The position numbers and the translations under genes are program-made. Under the pieces are notes generated by a model. The model ran no database searches. It was not told where the DNA came from and worked only from the letters and a program-made list of their open reading frames with translations. A stretch of DNA of 64,000 bases from Panaeolus papilionaceus. Taxonomy: Eukaryota > Basidiomycota > Agaricomycetes > Agaricales. The DNA lies in the NCBI GenBank assembly GCA_015501605.1, contig JADNRZ010000012.1, positions 1,302,001 through 1,366,000 on the forward strand, in the 5' to 3' direction. Shown here one piece after another: positions 11,810 to 23,725 of this stretch (its first letter is position 1; every line of letters begins with the position of its first letter).

Positions 11810-12185
11810 CAACTTGTTCAATGTTCCGATGCGCTGTTCTTTCGACTCCAAGAGCACTCACAAGTTATGAAACTCTGTGGTACATTTTGCCTCCCTTAGG
11901 AATACTCTATCGCATGGCCATTGATGATGATACGAGGCGCGTTTTATTCATAAAACATCAAGGACTCACTAAGCGTCGGTGTCTGCCCCATGACCCCGGA
12001 CATTACGAGGTGAGAAGCAGGGTCGCTGGTGTTGGGGAAATGAGGGTGGTTGTACATGTGCACTCATCAATCAACCGCTCCCTCCTGAGGCCTGAGTCCT
12101 GCTGCATACGGTGATACTACCACGACTTCATGCCCTCTCTTCTGAGCCGTCAGTTATATAGGGGCCTCCATACAAGTTGCAGTGG
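11810..12185. other. Intergenic, nothing recognised
   Basis: Lies between the second MITE and the start of the decayed MRH4 duplicate. The 159-aa ORF reading out of the MITE into this region has no recognisable features and is judged spurious. Confidence 0.4.
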
Positions 12186-12189
12186 TAAC

Positions 12190-13696
12190 TTTTGAGAAAT
12201 TATTTCACCTATGAGCCCTGCTGACTGACCTTGAACCTCTTGAACGGCAGGTGGCTTGTTCAATCTCTAAAACAACGCCGTCCTTCAGGTGGAAATTTTG
12301 AGGTTAAACCTGGTCGAGGAAGGCTCGTGAAGGCTAGCAACCGTGAAGAGTTTGCCTGGGATGATGAATCTCATGTCGAGCGCGTTACATTGGATGAACT
12401 GGACCGAAAGAAACGGGGTGCCTTTTTAGAGAGGAGAGGCCAGAATTCGACACAGTCCAGAGACCGGGCCTGGCAGAGACTTTGTTAGCGCCGTGACAGA
12501 CTTCGCGTCGCGCTCTGGAGAGCGAAACTTTACACCAGGTTCTCCCGAGTGGGATTTCACCCATGAACACGCGAGAAGGACCCTCTACGGACACTAAGGA
12601 CACCATGACCTCCCCCAGGTACTTTGACGCGGCCAGATTCGCTGCCGTTCAAGCAGGATCCAATCGATTGTTCGACAACAAACCGACAACATCCTCCCTG
12701 CCCGTCTTCACCGAGAGGGCAACAAAAGTTAGTAACCACTTGATTTAGAGTGCTCTACGTCTTTAGGCCTCCTCACTCGTATCCCGCTTCGCCGACTCCA
12801 AAGGAAGAGCTAATGAATCCTCGATGTTCGGTGAACTCAAAACGACGAACGGATCCCTACAAAATTCACTCTTCATCTCGCCTTACACTCCCTTCTAACC
12901 CTTGTTGACCGACCTACGATCCCAGCATCGTCCTCTGACCATTTCCAAAACCGTAGCGTGTTGGTTATAGAAGTTGGAGGGGTGAACCTGAACTGGGACT
13001 TGCCAACGTTGAGTAGGTTGTCATTGGCGAGGCTGACGTGCTTCTGGTATGGTCATTGCCTTCTTTATATTCCTTCTACGTTATACTGATTCCATTTTTT
13101 ATTCATCAGATCCAGACGTCCAAGAGTCAATTCGCACCCTCCTCGCCGACATTGCAGCTGCCCGTGACCGTCCTCTTCCCTCCTCGCCTACGAATCCATT
13201 CTCATCCTCCACGCCCTTCAAAACCCTCCCTCCATCCCTCTGGGACTCCCAACCCCTTAACCGCCCCTTCAACCCCCTCACCAGTGCCACAATCCCCACC
13301 CCTCTCAACAAATACCTAAAATTCAACTATCCACCTCTTTTCCGTCTCGTTTGTCCCCGTCTTCACTACCTTCCCGAAAAGCTCTCCACGGAATATGTGT
13401 CATAGACTGGAGGCAACAGGTTCGCGTACGTTGAGAAGCGACTGAGAAAGGTCTGAGCTGAAAATCCTGTCAGAGAGAGGATAGGCTCAGACGGTCGTCG
13501 TTGATTTGTCTCCTGATGCTAGACGTGTGTTCCTTGGGGATGAGCCGAGGAATATGGTCGACTTTTTGCGCAGAGCTGGAAGGAGCGGACGAGCGGGGAA
13601 GCGGGAAAGGTAGTCGTGTTTGGGAGGGGGGAGTGCAGGGGAAGTGATGGTGCCAGGGAGGTTAGAAGGGAGGTTGGAGAGTTGAGCAGGTTGTAG
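12190..13696 (+). pseudogene. Decayed duplicate of the MRH4-type helicase gene
   Basis: The translated sequence matches the intact helicase gene at 27235-29762 at both ends. Near 12380 it reads DELDRKKRGAFLERRG (intact: DELDQKRREAFLERRG). At the end it reads DEPRNMVDFLRRAGRSGR, then VGELSRL and TAG (13694-13696), against DEPRNMVDFLHRAGRSGR and VGELSRH. The first RecA domain, with the Q motif and Walker A, is almost wholly deleted between about 12900 and 12960. The DEAD region survives as GEADVLL behind a TAG. The second-exon part (13110-13440) reads well as far as EKLSTEYVS and then hits TAG. A piece of about 55 nt near 12902-12956 is inverted relative to the rest. It cannot make a helicase. 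Confidence 0.88.
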
Positions 13697-14350
13697 ATGT
13701 GTTCGTTATATGATGCTGACGACTCTTAATCTCGCTACCCCTTGACGTATGACGTATTTTATTCTACATTATTTATTTTAATACATACACCCCACTTTTA
13801 TGCTTTTATGTGTTCTGTATTGTTCACGGCACACACTTTGGGTTGGAGGGCATAATGACTGGAGCGCAGGTGAGTGAAAACCCTTTTCTATGTTGTACTC
13901 AACTGATCCGTTTCCAATTTAGAACCTAACGTCTAATTGCCATCCGCTGCTTTTTCTGCCATCTTGACCTAGGCCCTTTCCTGTCCATACCGTACTTTTC
14001 TGAGCGACGATTTTCGTTGACCCCCACATATCTGTATTGATACCGGCCTTGGCGTCTGGAGACTGGCTGTCCCAGCTTAGAATGCTGTTTGGGTAATTTC
14101 TTGCCTTCAGCTCATTCCCCACCCTCTCTTTCTCTCCTCCCGGGGCGTACCAACATCCTATTGCCGCCCTGTCTCAGCTCCATTATCGATTAGCACCTTT
14201 TTCTCAAATGGCAATCTCGAATAGCGTGTGCAGATCTTTGTTCTAACTGTGCATGCTTTAAATTTGGGACATCGCACCATGACTCATTCCAAAGTTCTGA
14301 GTTGAGGCGCGAGCGCTCGTCTGCATAATCTCTTCCCTCGGAGAATGGGA
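13697..14350 (+). repeat. Non-coding continuation of the MRH4 duplication
   Basis: Sequence beyond the pseudogene stop keeps matching, in the same order and with scattered changes, the minus strand downstream of the intact helicase gene (about 27234 down to 26480). Shared landmarks include CACCCCACTTTTATGC, GAACCTAACGTCTAATTGC, GTCCCAGCTTAG versus ATCCCAGCTTAG, and GAGCGCTCGT versus CAGCGCTCGT. The duplication therefore covered the whole helicase transcription unit and at least 700 bp beyond it. Confidence 0.85.
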
Positions 14351-14597
14351 GGCCACTATGCAAAGGGACATGACTTGGATGAAAGGAACCTAAATATCAT
14401 TGTCAACTAGGGCAGTAGAATACATAAATTGATCAAACAAATGGAAAAATAACAGGAGGTTCTACGACACTACCTACGAGTATGTAAAGAACGTGTTTGA
14501 CACCCTGGCGTAGTTGCAGGGGTACTTTAAGGGGGAAAGTGACAGTAAACGAAAGACGACTCAGTGCTTCAGCCCTCATTGGATGTAACCTCAAGGG

Positions 14598-15281
14598 CTA
14601 CACCGTCATTACGACAGTCTGCAGAAAGGGATTGTCAAATGCAACCTCGATCATCTGCGGGAAGCTGGCGACAACATCATAGGTAATAAGTACCTGTCGA
14701 AGGCATGTATTACATATGTAATGTAGGTGCTCAAACACCGTGACTAGCTTTTGGTGTGCCTGCATCGCGGCTTCCATGTTGAAGCACCACGGGAAAAGAG
14801 ATCGACGAAAACCAATTACCTCCAAGTCTGGGATCGTCACAAGCATGTCAGCGGAGAAAGTATCGACATACGCCGTATACGTAGACCTCCAGCTTAGTCC
14901 CGTGTGCACATTTTGAACAAGAATTACCTCTGTGGAAGCATCGATGTCTTTCACCGTGACCTTCATGAATCGAAGGCCTAGTGGACAATTCAGAACCAAG
15001 TTTCGAACAGATGGGTTTTGCCACGCCTTGGGACACACGGTCAGATATATCTGCTTCTCACCCCAGCCCCGTCGAAGTATCAGACGAAATAAATCCATCG
15101 CAGCGGCCACGTCGCTGCGCGTCATTTGCTCCCCAAAAAAGATGTGCAGCTGATTGTCGCGACCGTGTGGTGGGAAGGAGGTAGAAGTAATATAGGATGG
15201 CTCTACCTGAAGAGACAAGAGACCCTCGGTCGCCTCACCGAAGGGGTACATAGACAATATTGGGGTATTTACAGTACTCAT
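14598..15281 (-). CDS. Hypothetical protein, 227 aa
   Basis: An uninterrupted ATG-initiated reading frame. The product begins MSTVNTPILSMYPFGEA, has mixed hydrophobic and charged segments (for example DLFRLILRRGWGEKQIYLTV), and lacks a signal peptide, membrane helices or a motif I recognise. Its 3' end is close to the end of the MRH4 duplication, but it shares no sequence with it. The general style (alternating strands, CPLGLRFMKVTV and LLSLQVEPSYI) recalls poorly characterised basidiomycete proteins near NLR genes, but I cannot assign a family. Additional exons upstream or downstream are possible. Confidence 0.5.
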   Translation of the reverse strand: MSTVNTPILSMYPFGEATEGLLSLQVEPSYITSTSFPPHGRDNQLHIFFGEQMTRSDVAAAMDLFRLILRRGWGEKQIYLTVCPKAWQNPSVRNLVLNCPLGLRFMKVTVKDIDASTEVILVQNVHTGLSWRSTYTAYVDTFSADMLVTIPDLEVIGFRRSLFPWCFNMEAAMQAHQKLVTVFEHLHYICNTCLRQVLITYDVVASFPQMIEVAFDNPFLQTVVMTV

Positions 15282-16170
15282 AATTGATCGAGGACGTGAT
15301 GGGCGTCGGTAGTGTTGTGGTAAAAAAGAAAGTTGTAGTCGAGGAATGTCTGCTCAAGGAGCCTTGGGTCTCATCCAATTTATATGCGTCCCTCTGAGAG
15401 TGCATGGCTCATTGCCCGCAATGTTTAGAGAGACAATGCGCTCACAAAAGGAAGCAACGCACTTCAGTAGGCGGGATGCACTGGGAGATCGAATGGTCAA
15501 AGTGCAGAGCATCCTTACACTGTCCTGTTATACCAATGATATTTAGCGGGCGTCTCTCGCATTGTTACATGCATAGCGGGTACGGAAGTTTGGGATTTGG
15601 TCTGCACTTCGGAATATTCAGCTGAGAAATTCTTGCGTTTTCTCCATCCCATCCAGCTCTCAGCCCTCTTGTATACCACTAATAGGACCAAATGTATGGC
15701 AAGTTGGATGCAGCCGGTAATGTTTTGGACGGTATTTTGGAGAAAAGGAAGCTCTTTTTGTTAGATCAGATAGAACGAACAGTTTGAAACGACGATGAAG
15801 CACGACTAGCACGAGAATGTTTGGGCACCTCAGCGTGGTCCAAGCATGATGGGTGTTTGACGCCCACCGGCACCAGCGCCGAGTTAGTCAAGTGAGCTTC
15901 GAGCCAACGGATGTCACACCTCAATTCAGATGCCGTATCTCGTTGAGATTAATTTTGAAATTGTGTATGGGCTGAATGCAGTTCAAGAGAATTGTATCGA
16001 CTGCTGGTTTATTTGGTTAGCGGACGTGACGTCTGCCTCGATGCTTAAGATACGCATGAAACATATATGACTACCAACAAGGTACCTCCTTAAAATCTGG
16101 GATAGGCTCGCTCACCCTATGCACGCGGAAATATTGATTAAGGGTTGAATAGAGAAAGAACCACCGGCGC
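15282..16170. other. Intergenic between hypothetical gene and NLR 2
   Basis: Only short ORFs without protein-like features (15346-15625). It probably contains the promoter of the 227-aa gene and the 3' region of NLR 2. Confidence 0.4.
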
Positions 16171-18985
16171 TCACCCTTGAGTCCAGAATCGCATATCGAG
16201 CATGACCTGTGAATCCTGCGTGATATCAGGCTCTATCACCATAATACCTCTCTCGTAAAGGTCGAGCAAGTCACTCCACGCTCTACGTGTGCGCACACGT
16301 TCGTGTTTGAAATTGTCGCCGCTGAGAGCATAATAGCGGGTTGTAACTTTTGGTTTCCAGATAGCCTCAGACATTACCGTCTGTGAACAGATCCTATCCA
16401 AAATCGGTCTTTCCCCGTAGTCTAAAGGGTGAAGAAGATGATAAAGTTGCGAAACAATACCGACTGCATAGGCGCGCTGGGTTCAGGTTATTGAGCAGAT
16501 TGTAATACATAGAGTAAGGCACTGACCTGAATATAGCCCTGGACGATTTTACTGCTTCGCATTTCGTTCCTCAATGCTGGATGCATGTTGTTGTCTGCCA
16601 AGAGATCGACAATTGGGCGAGACGGCATCTGAATTCTCAACAGCCACTCGATGCAGTTGACAACTCGAATCCTTTTCATATTATGCGTGAATATTTATCA
16701 GCTCCAACTTGGGATATATATATGGAATAATTGAACAACTTGAAAGTGCGAAATGACTTACCTGTCGTCCCAATTCTCGACTCCAAGCTTGAGCAGCCGA
16801 ATAAGTTTGATGCTACTCTCTCGAAGAAGCTCGTCATCGACAGGTCGGTGCAGATCGAAGTAGTAGAAATGCCGAAGAAGCTGTTGGAGCCACAACGTTC
16901 GAGAGGTCGTTGTGTTTCTGGTGTTGTCATGACCGAAGAAATGAAGGGCATTATTGTCGATGCTCATAATGTCGGCGTCGAAATGTCGTGCTACATCATT
17001 GGTGACGAGAGATCGGAGAGATTGACTCCAATTGGCTGGTCCTGTGCTGAACGGCCCATAGCAAACATAGAAGAGGAAAAGGCAACAAAGCGAGACATTG
17101 GACCGGTAAGGTAGCACGTATGGGTGCAATACGGACTTGAAAGAATTGATCAAGTGTTGGTTGAGATCTCGCCGTTCACATTCGGAATAGAGCTGCAGAA
17201 GAACAAACGTCAGAAAACTAACACTGGTTTAAAACATATGGACTAAATATGACTTACAGAAGAGCAGATGCTGGCTTGTAGCTCCACGAAACGTTCGTGT
17301 GCTTTCAAGCCACAATTCTCAAAGAATTGACACCCAGGGTGATAGGAAGAGAGGGAGAGCCAGCTCTTCGTCAAGGATTCCTTAAGTCGGATGCTTGGCT
17401 CGGCCCTTCTTAAAGCGTCGCAAAAGCACTGGAACCAAAATTCTTGCTCGCGGAGTCCTTAGGGCGCAATATTTTTTAAAAAAAGATGCCAGATTTAGCG
17501 CTTGACTGAAACTTACCCTCTGCTTTTTCAAATGCCTCCAAATCACCAAGCGCAAGCCTTTCAGCATGGTATGCAATGTTGATGTACCACCTTTGGGCAC
17601 GGGTTTCGTCATGAAGGAATTCCACAAAGGAGGAATGATGAAATCTCATCAACTCTCTCGAGTTTGGGAGGGCATCGAGAATCGGTTCGAGCTTGGCCAG
17701 CATGTGTGAAATTGAACTCGAACCAAATTCCAGCGTCCTTTCCAATGAGTGAAGAGGAATGTCAAAGGTGCTAGGAGGATGAACCTGATGGAATGTGATA
17801 ATGCGATGTGTGGTCTCGTGGTCTGGAGCGGAATTTAGAACCTGGAGGTAGACGAGATCAAGCTCTGCAAATGACGATTGTGACTGCGATGGATGGCAGG
17901 CCGGTTGACGACCCATGAGGATTTGAAGGCGAACGTCTGGCTTATGGCCTTCTGATCGCAAGAGCTTCATAGCAAAAGCCGCGTAATGGAAGTGACCTGA
18001 TGATTTTTCCACAATCGTTTCTATAACCTTGTGGCCGGGCCACCCAGTTGGGAGTGAATAGCGCTCAGGGTGATGGTTAACAATCCAAGTAAACCAATGA
18101 GTGACGAAGGTTGATATATCTCTTTGAGGGGACATTGAAGCATCGAGAACAACAGAACGAGAGAGAGATTTCATCGTCGGTTTGTCAACGTATTGGCGGA
18201 TGTGAGGTAATGAGCGACTGCTGAAAACGACACGGAAAGGGAAAACTTTTGGTCTGCTTACAAGCAGTCGGATCACATTGAGAATAAGTTGTTGGTGGCT
18301 TACGTGGTCTTCCGGATCCGTGTCGCTCACACATTCATCTAAACCATCGATGACAATGAGGTGAGGAAGTGAGTGCAGGTTGAGCCCAGGGGTGTCTTGT
18401 TGCATTTCTCGGAGGGGTGTGAAGATTAGTGACTCTAATTGCCGCTGAAGGGGCTCTGAGAAAAATGTCGGATCCTGTGTGATGCGCCTGACCATGTAGG
18501 AACGAAGAGGAGGTATTGCCTTGGCTATCTGGTAGGCAATGGTCGGGACCAGGCGCCTCCCATTTACCCTCTCCGGGTCCGACTTTCTGAAGAAAAATGA
18601 TGCCGCTAGATTGGATGAGGCAGTGCACCGACTGATCAATGAGCGCGCTATTGATGTTTTTCCTGAGGCAGCAGGACCGGTGAGCCATCGAATTGGTGTT
18701 TGATCGTCAAGACTGGTCGCCCAGTCTTCTAGTTGTTGAAGAGGTAATAAACGCGTCCCTTGATGACACTGCAACCTGTCGACTTCATCAAGGTGATGGA
18801 AAGCTGACATGCAGATCTGTCCCTGTAATAGGTGAAAAGCTAAGAGATTGGAGTAAGAGTGGTCTCCAAGTCAGACACAGAACTGGATCAGACATACGTG
18901 ACTGGTTTCCTGCTACCGTGATTTGTTCATGAAGAATAGTAGGGTTATTCATAATAACCTTAGATCCCGGGGCAAGCAGCATCAT
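16171..18985 (-). CDS. NACHT-domain NLR-like protein 2
   Basis: Second STAND NTPase of the same class as the gene at 7113-10260. A short first exon from ATG 18985 (or 18952, MNNPTILHEQIT) can splice in phase 0 to the large exon containing ATG 18810. The lead-in VDRLQCHQGTRLLPLQQLEDW, split around the usual C-x-G-T-R, precedes Walker A GPAASGKT. It is followed by LAASFFFRKSD, Walker B LIVIDGLDEC, FSSRSLPHIRQY, PTGWPGHKVIETIVEKSSG and FHHSSFVEFLHD, ending the NACHT plus winged-helix region near 17500. Further exons (about 17150-16760, 16679-16500, 16480-16171) form a C-terminal region without recognisable repeats, closing in MLDMRFWTQG. It differs clearly from NLR 1 throughout, so this is not a recent duplicate. 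Predicted intracellular sensor; ligand unknown. Exon borders downstream of the NACHT are tentative. Confidence 0.78.
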
Positions 18986-19235
18986 GAAATGTTTCAAGGA
19001 CCGGCCAGAATACAGTTAAATGCTGAGCTAACCGTGGCGGTTGGGGTTGCTTTTATATAGATTTTAGAAATTAAAGATATAAACCAAAGCTATGCATGTA
19101 CAGCAGTCATGAACCGAGGGCGGTTCAAGGTTTCTATTGAGAACTTCATTAACGAAACCGCATACCATCCAGTCACCACGGGTGTCCATCAGTTTACGTT
19201 CTGATCATACAGATTTTTGGGAAGTTAATTCTCAG

Positions 19236-19739
19236 ATGACAGATGCCAGTATTACATGTATCCTCGAGGCTTTGAAGAGTATTAAATTCCCGTGTTGTAC
19301 GGAGATAATGTACAAGTTTTTGAATTATGCAAAAGCAGTGCTTCACCGCAAGGGCTGCCTTGAGGCACAATCAAAAAGGGTAAGCGCTAGTGAGGCAAGT
19401 TGGGATGACGCTGGTATCATACAGATTTCAAGCGACGGCGCCCATACGGAACTTTATACTGCATGTCCAAGACGCTTATCGTCGTTGCAAGTACTAGGTT
19501 ACCCATTCCGTGACCATAGGCTTGACCAGATCGTAATAAACAATGTACCGGCATCGTGGCGCCCAACGACTTTGTCCATTGGCTTCGAACCAGGAGGGGT
19601 CACAGCCTGGCTCAAGTGTAATGGTATTCCAAACGGAATCCTGGTAAAGTTCAATTCAAGAGGATATGTTCGCCTCGTACGCTCGTGTTTATCAACATAC
19701 TTCACAAAGACACTGTCAGATATTGTCCCATGGGATTAA
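19236..19739 (+). CDS. Hypothetical protein, about 167 aa
   Basis: The reading frame from ATG 19236 to TAA encodes a protein starting MTDASITCILEALKSIKF and containing PRRLSSLQVLGYPF and ASWRPTTLSIGFEPGGV. The frame is open for about 100 nt upstream but has no ATG there, so an upstream exon is possible. Another small frame starts at 19110 (MNRGRFKVSIENFINETAY) and stops at a TGA near 19205, so the locus may be a broken gene. No domain was recognised and no membrane or signal segment is evident. Confidence 0.4.
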   Translation: MTDASITCILEALKSIKFPCCTEIMYKFLNYAKAVLHRKGCLEAQSKRVSASEASWDDAGIIQISSDGAHTELYTACPRRLSSLQVLGYPFRDHRLDQIVINNVPASWRPTTLSIGFEPGGVTAWLKCNGIPNGILVKFNSRGYVRLVRSCLSTYFTKTLSDIVPWD

Positions 19740-19939
19740 TGTGTCAGGTGTGTTATGTCAAACAGTTACTACTACTAAATAATCATACAACTGTATGATT
19801 CGACAGCTTTTCTACCTCGAAATAGGAGTTATACGAGTCAATTTAAATACAGAATATATCCCAAGAATTTAGTAGGGCACATATTCGAAGTGGCCCATGT
19901 CCAGCACGTCCATCATAATGTTGGGTTGACGCCTCATAA

Positions 19940-22088
19940 TTAAACCCAGTGGGATTCCCTGCTTTTGGAGACAAAGTAACGCGTAACGGCAAATAGACAA
20001 CCCGCGGTTATCACCATAATCTATAAACCTTTCATTAAGCCTGTCTAGATAATAAGTCCACTTGAGGCTCACCCCAGCGAAAACAGTTGGACTTGTCCAG
20101 AGGTACTCCTGCGTGAGAAGGGCACCTGATATCGGTGTGGCTAGATTCAAAGAACAAGGGCGATTAGATTTTCATATAAACAAATTCCAGAATTCAAACC
20201 TACCGAAGAGCCCAAATATTCCTGGGATTATCATGATCAGTCCGAACTTAAGTGTGATAGACACAACTCACCTCCCCAGCCAAAGTATATCCCCATACGC
20301 TGGCCTATCTCATTGGGATCCTTGGCGAGGAGGGCTAATCACGGCAGTCAATATGATCAGTACGTTATCCTCGAAACCACGAAACAGAGGTCGCACCTAG
20401 CATTGCCGGTGTTAATGCGATTGCCGCGCCAGACGTGAAGCCAAAGAATATGGCAAACAGAGCCGTTCCCACAATATTGCGTATGGCCAACATGCAAAGG
20501 ACAACAAACCCAGTGGCCGTCGTGCAGAAAACACCCAAATTGAAAACGCCAAGACGTGGAGCAAGCAATGCAGGGATGATTCGGCCGAGCAATGAGGCCG
20601 CATTGAGGATTGACAACTTCCGCAGTACATCAGAACTTATCGAAGCGATCAAGTCGAATGTCTCACAGAGTAAAAGGCGAAATCCTCGCTAACACCGTGC
20701 AGGACGGCGTCCAGCTGGATATAAAAGACCGAGAAAAATAGGCCTAGGAAGCACGGGACGGCGCTGAGTGCAAATCGGCTTTAGCGATGTCAACTGGATC
20801 AGCGGTTCGATCGAACATACCTGACTAAGAAAACAAAATACGCGGGATCTTTCTTCGGGTTGAGCCATCGCTTAATCTGAGACGCTGAAACGCTGGTGGT
20901 CTTGGGAGGTAGGCGTGTTCTCATTAAGGCCAGAGCAATAAGTAGAAGAGTTAAGTTAAGGCCTGCACTGATGCGCACGCCATTATGAAAACCGATATTA
21001 GGATTGGAGAAGAAGCGATTGAGCATAATCGGGTGTAGAACAGCACCTTTAGAGTTTGGAAAGGTGAATATTCATTGAAATTCTGACTTCTGAGGTGGGC
21101 ATATGTTTACCTAAGGCTGAACCAGAAGAAATTATACCGACTGCGATCGGTCGCCTCCTTTGGAAATAGTGAGCAGCAATTCCAAGGCCTATGAACCAGT
21201 GAGCGACCACAATTAGTCTGAGAAGGGATGAAACCCACTCGGCACATATGAAATCCCTGTGGCAAGTCCAAGTGATATGCCATTTGTCAAAAATACCTGT
21301 CAGCAATTGTGAGTGATATGCGAGAATGTCAATATCCTCATCGATCGACCCACTTGGTAATACTGGTTTGGGTGTGATAAAGACAACATGAACACTGCAA
21401 ATGCATGAATTTAGCGACCGGAAGAAACCGATCAGATCAGACATACGGGCAATGGCATGGAGCAGCACGCTGACGCTCATCAAGTGGTAGCTGAAAAAAC
21501 GTGCGTGAGCAGTCGGTACACTTGCGTTTCATAGCAAGTTTCGCGTACAAGTAGCCCTTGTCGAATATACGCCCGGTAAAGGCACCACACGAAAATGTTA
21601 GAAATATCTGTACCCCGCCGATCCAGCTATTATGATGAAAAAAAAAGACAAGCTGTGTGTCAGACTTGGACTGTGAAAGCGATCGAAGAACACAAGAAGC
21701 TCACCCAATATCACTCGGCGTATACCTGGTTAAGTACTCTCGAACATAAAAATCTTGATAGGCACCAAAGGCGTTAATATAGCCAAATGAAGAGTACTGA
21801 ACAAGGAAACTGTGGTGGAAGCTGAGAAGGAAGAGTATGACATAAACGACAGGGTACGCACGCGCCGAGGATCGTCAGCCAGGCTCGGAGTCCACCCTCT
21901 GGGAAATCGATTCCTTTGTTATTCGTCATAGAAGGCAGCACGCTGTCCGTAGTCGTGTCAGGACCATCTTGTGTAACCAGGGTTGAAGCTGAGAATTTCT
22001 CTTTCAAGTTGGCTTCATTCACGAATGGCCTTCGAATGTTTCTGTTGATGTTGTCTGATAGAGTAACGAGGGATGGGTTGTTGTCCAT
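19940..22088 (-). CDS. MFS transporter, monocarboxylate (MCT/MCH) type
   Basis: The product opens with a hydrophilic, Ser/Thr-rich N-terminus from ATG 22088. It then shows the fungal MCT hallmark FPEGGLRAWLTILGA, an INAFGAYQDFYVREYL segment, HYFQRRRPIAVGIISSGSALG in the N-terminal half, LNLTLLLIALALMRTRLPP at the central loop, LLGRIIPALLAPRLGVFNLG and TATGFVVLCMLAIRN in the C-terminal half, and PISGALLTQEYLW near the end. The last exon (20020-19940, phase 0) ends RYFVSKSRESHWV, a normal C-terminus for the family. There are several short introns between. By family it is a plasma-membrane or vacuolar proton-linked carrier of monocarboxylates or similar organic solutes; the substrate cannot be told from sequence. 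No clear disabling change was noticed. Confidence 0.85.
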
Positions 22089-23725
22089 GGTTAATATGGT
22101 CTCGCAGCGATAAGGTGAGGGGAACTTTGAAACCGTGAGCCGAGCTCAAGTGCTTTAAGCGTGCGATGCTTGCGCTACCAGTAATCAGGAAGGAAAGAAG
22201 TTTACGTTTCTTCGAAGAAGTCGAGAGCACCTGACCAGCCCGCTGTATCGGCGGTGTTGAGGAACCTACGTCCTTTGATATTCGCAATGGATAGTTGGTG
22301 CTTGAAAGAAGGAATTGCACTTGTGTTGATTAACTTATGGGTGCGTCTTATATACACGGAGAGGTTTAGATTCTCTACCAGTGGCCGCCACCGTTCGTGT
22401 GGTTGAATTGTCAGAACAAAAATAACCTCACACCAACCTTTTCAGGGGAGATAGCAATCATTGAGCTGCGCAGGGAATATGGGTATGTTCGGTATAGTTA
22501 TAGTAAGAGGCTCGGTGTTCCCATCGGTGAGATGTGATTTGGATTCCGGAAGAGTAGGTATCCATTCCACGATCCACGATGGGTGTGGCTAATGATCGTC
22601 CATGTAATGTATAAATAGAATAGTATCATGACCTTGAGCCAGCTTGTCAACAGATGGCACTGCAATGCCTTCATTTTACAGGCTTCTCATCGGATCTAGC
22701 ATGTATTTGTGTAGGCTAACTGGCAACAATACGGACCTGGGTAATACACTATTAAACTGACCAGTCTCAGGGACACGACACAACAACTGTTTTGACCGAC
22801 CAGGTATCATCCTCATCAGTCGCAAAATTAATATTATTTCATCCATTGGAAATGTAGAAGTTTACATTAGTTACTAGAATAGTTTACGAAATGGCACTTC
22901 ACCGAGGCCGAATGCGTAGGTCTGATGACGAGCGCTAGAAGGGATATCTGTCACATGATTCGAGCCTCGAAGGAAGAAACTCAAATTCAGATATCCCGTC
23001 TTCTTTTCGGTCTGACATCAGAAAGCACGAATGTCCTCTCGTACGCTATCTGTCACTGAGTGATTCGAGTATAAAAGCAAGGAGTAACGAATAAAAAATA
23101 TCCAGACATGAACTGTGGAACAAGACAACTCGTCCCTCTTTGTATCCTGCAATCCAAAGGACACAAAGGACAATGAACGTTGATCAGAACTCCGGTCTTG
23201 GGCAACCCTTGACCGGCGTGTTAGCAGTGTTCAAACAGGGTTTTGTAGGGCGTACTAGGGCAGAAGTCGTGTTTCTCCTTAATTTCGGGTGTCGCCTATG
23301 GTCCCACCCGTCTATTTCGGAATGAGGACAACACAAGGCTATCAGCATTTCGGAAGGAAAGGGGAGTACATTATATGGTTATCAATTGTTCTATAAGGCT
23401 ATCAGCAAAAGGGAGGAACGGTAAGGGCTGGTAGATATGACATGTCCTGGGACATGAATAACCAGGGGAGAACGAAGGGTTAGAATGTACAGGAGGCTGA
23501 ACACCGCACATTAAAATGCACAGCATCGAAGGGAGTATGTAAGGGTCCACATAGGTTGCTAAAACTCCAATTAAAACACATTGTTCAGTAGATCACTATA
23601 AACGAAATCGAAAGCACGAAAGCATATAACACAGCATTCAAAAGATTAGGACAGCAGATTAAAAAAGGAGATAAAGTAACTATAATTCAGGTTCAACCTA
23701 TTCTTGGGACTCGTAACGCTGAATG
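22089..23725. other. Long intergenic region between MFS gene and kinase gene
   Basis: About 1.6 kb containing the MFS promoter and the kinase 3' flank. A short direct repeat, AAGGCTATCAGCA, occurs at about 23336 and 23396. No gene, MITE or RNA was recognised. Confidence 0.45.

Noticed and set aside
11635..12114. 159-aa plus-strand ORF
   Set aside because: Half lies in the terminal repeat of a MITE; no conserved features.
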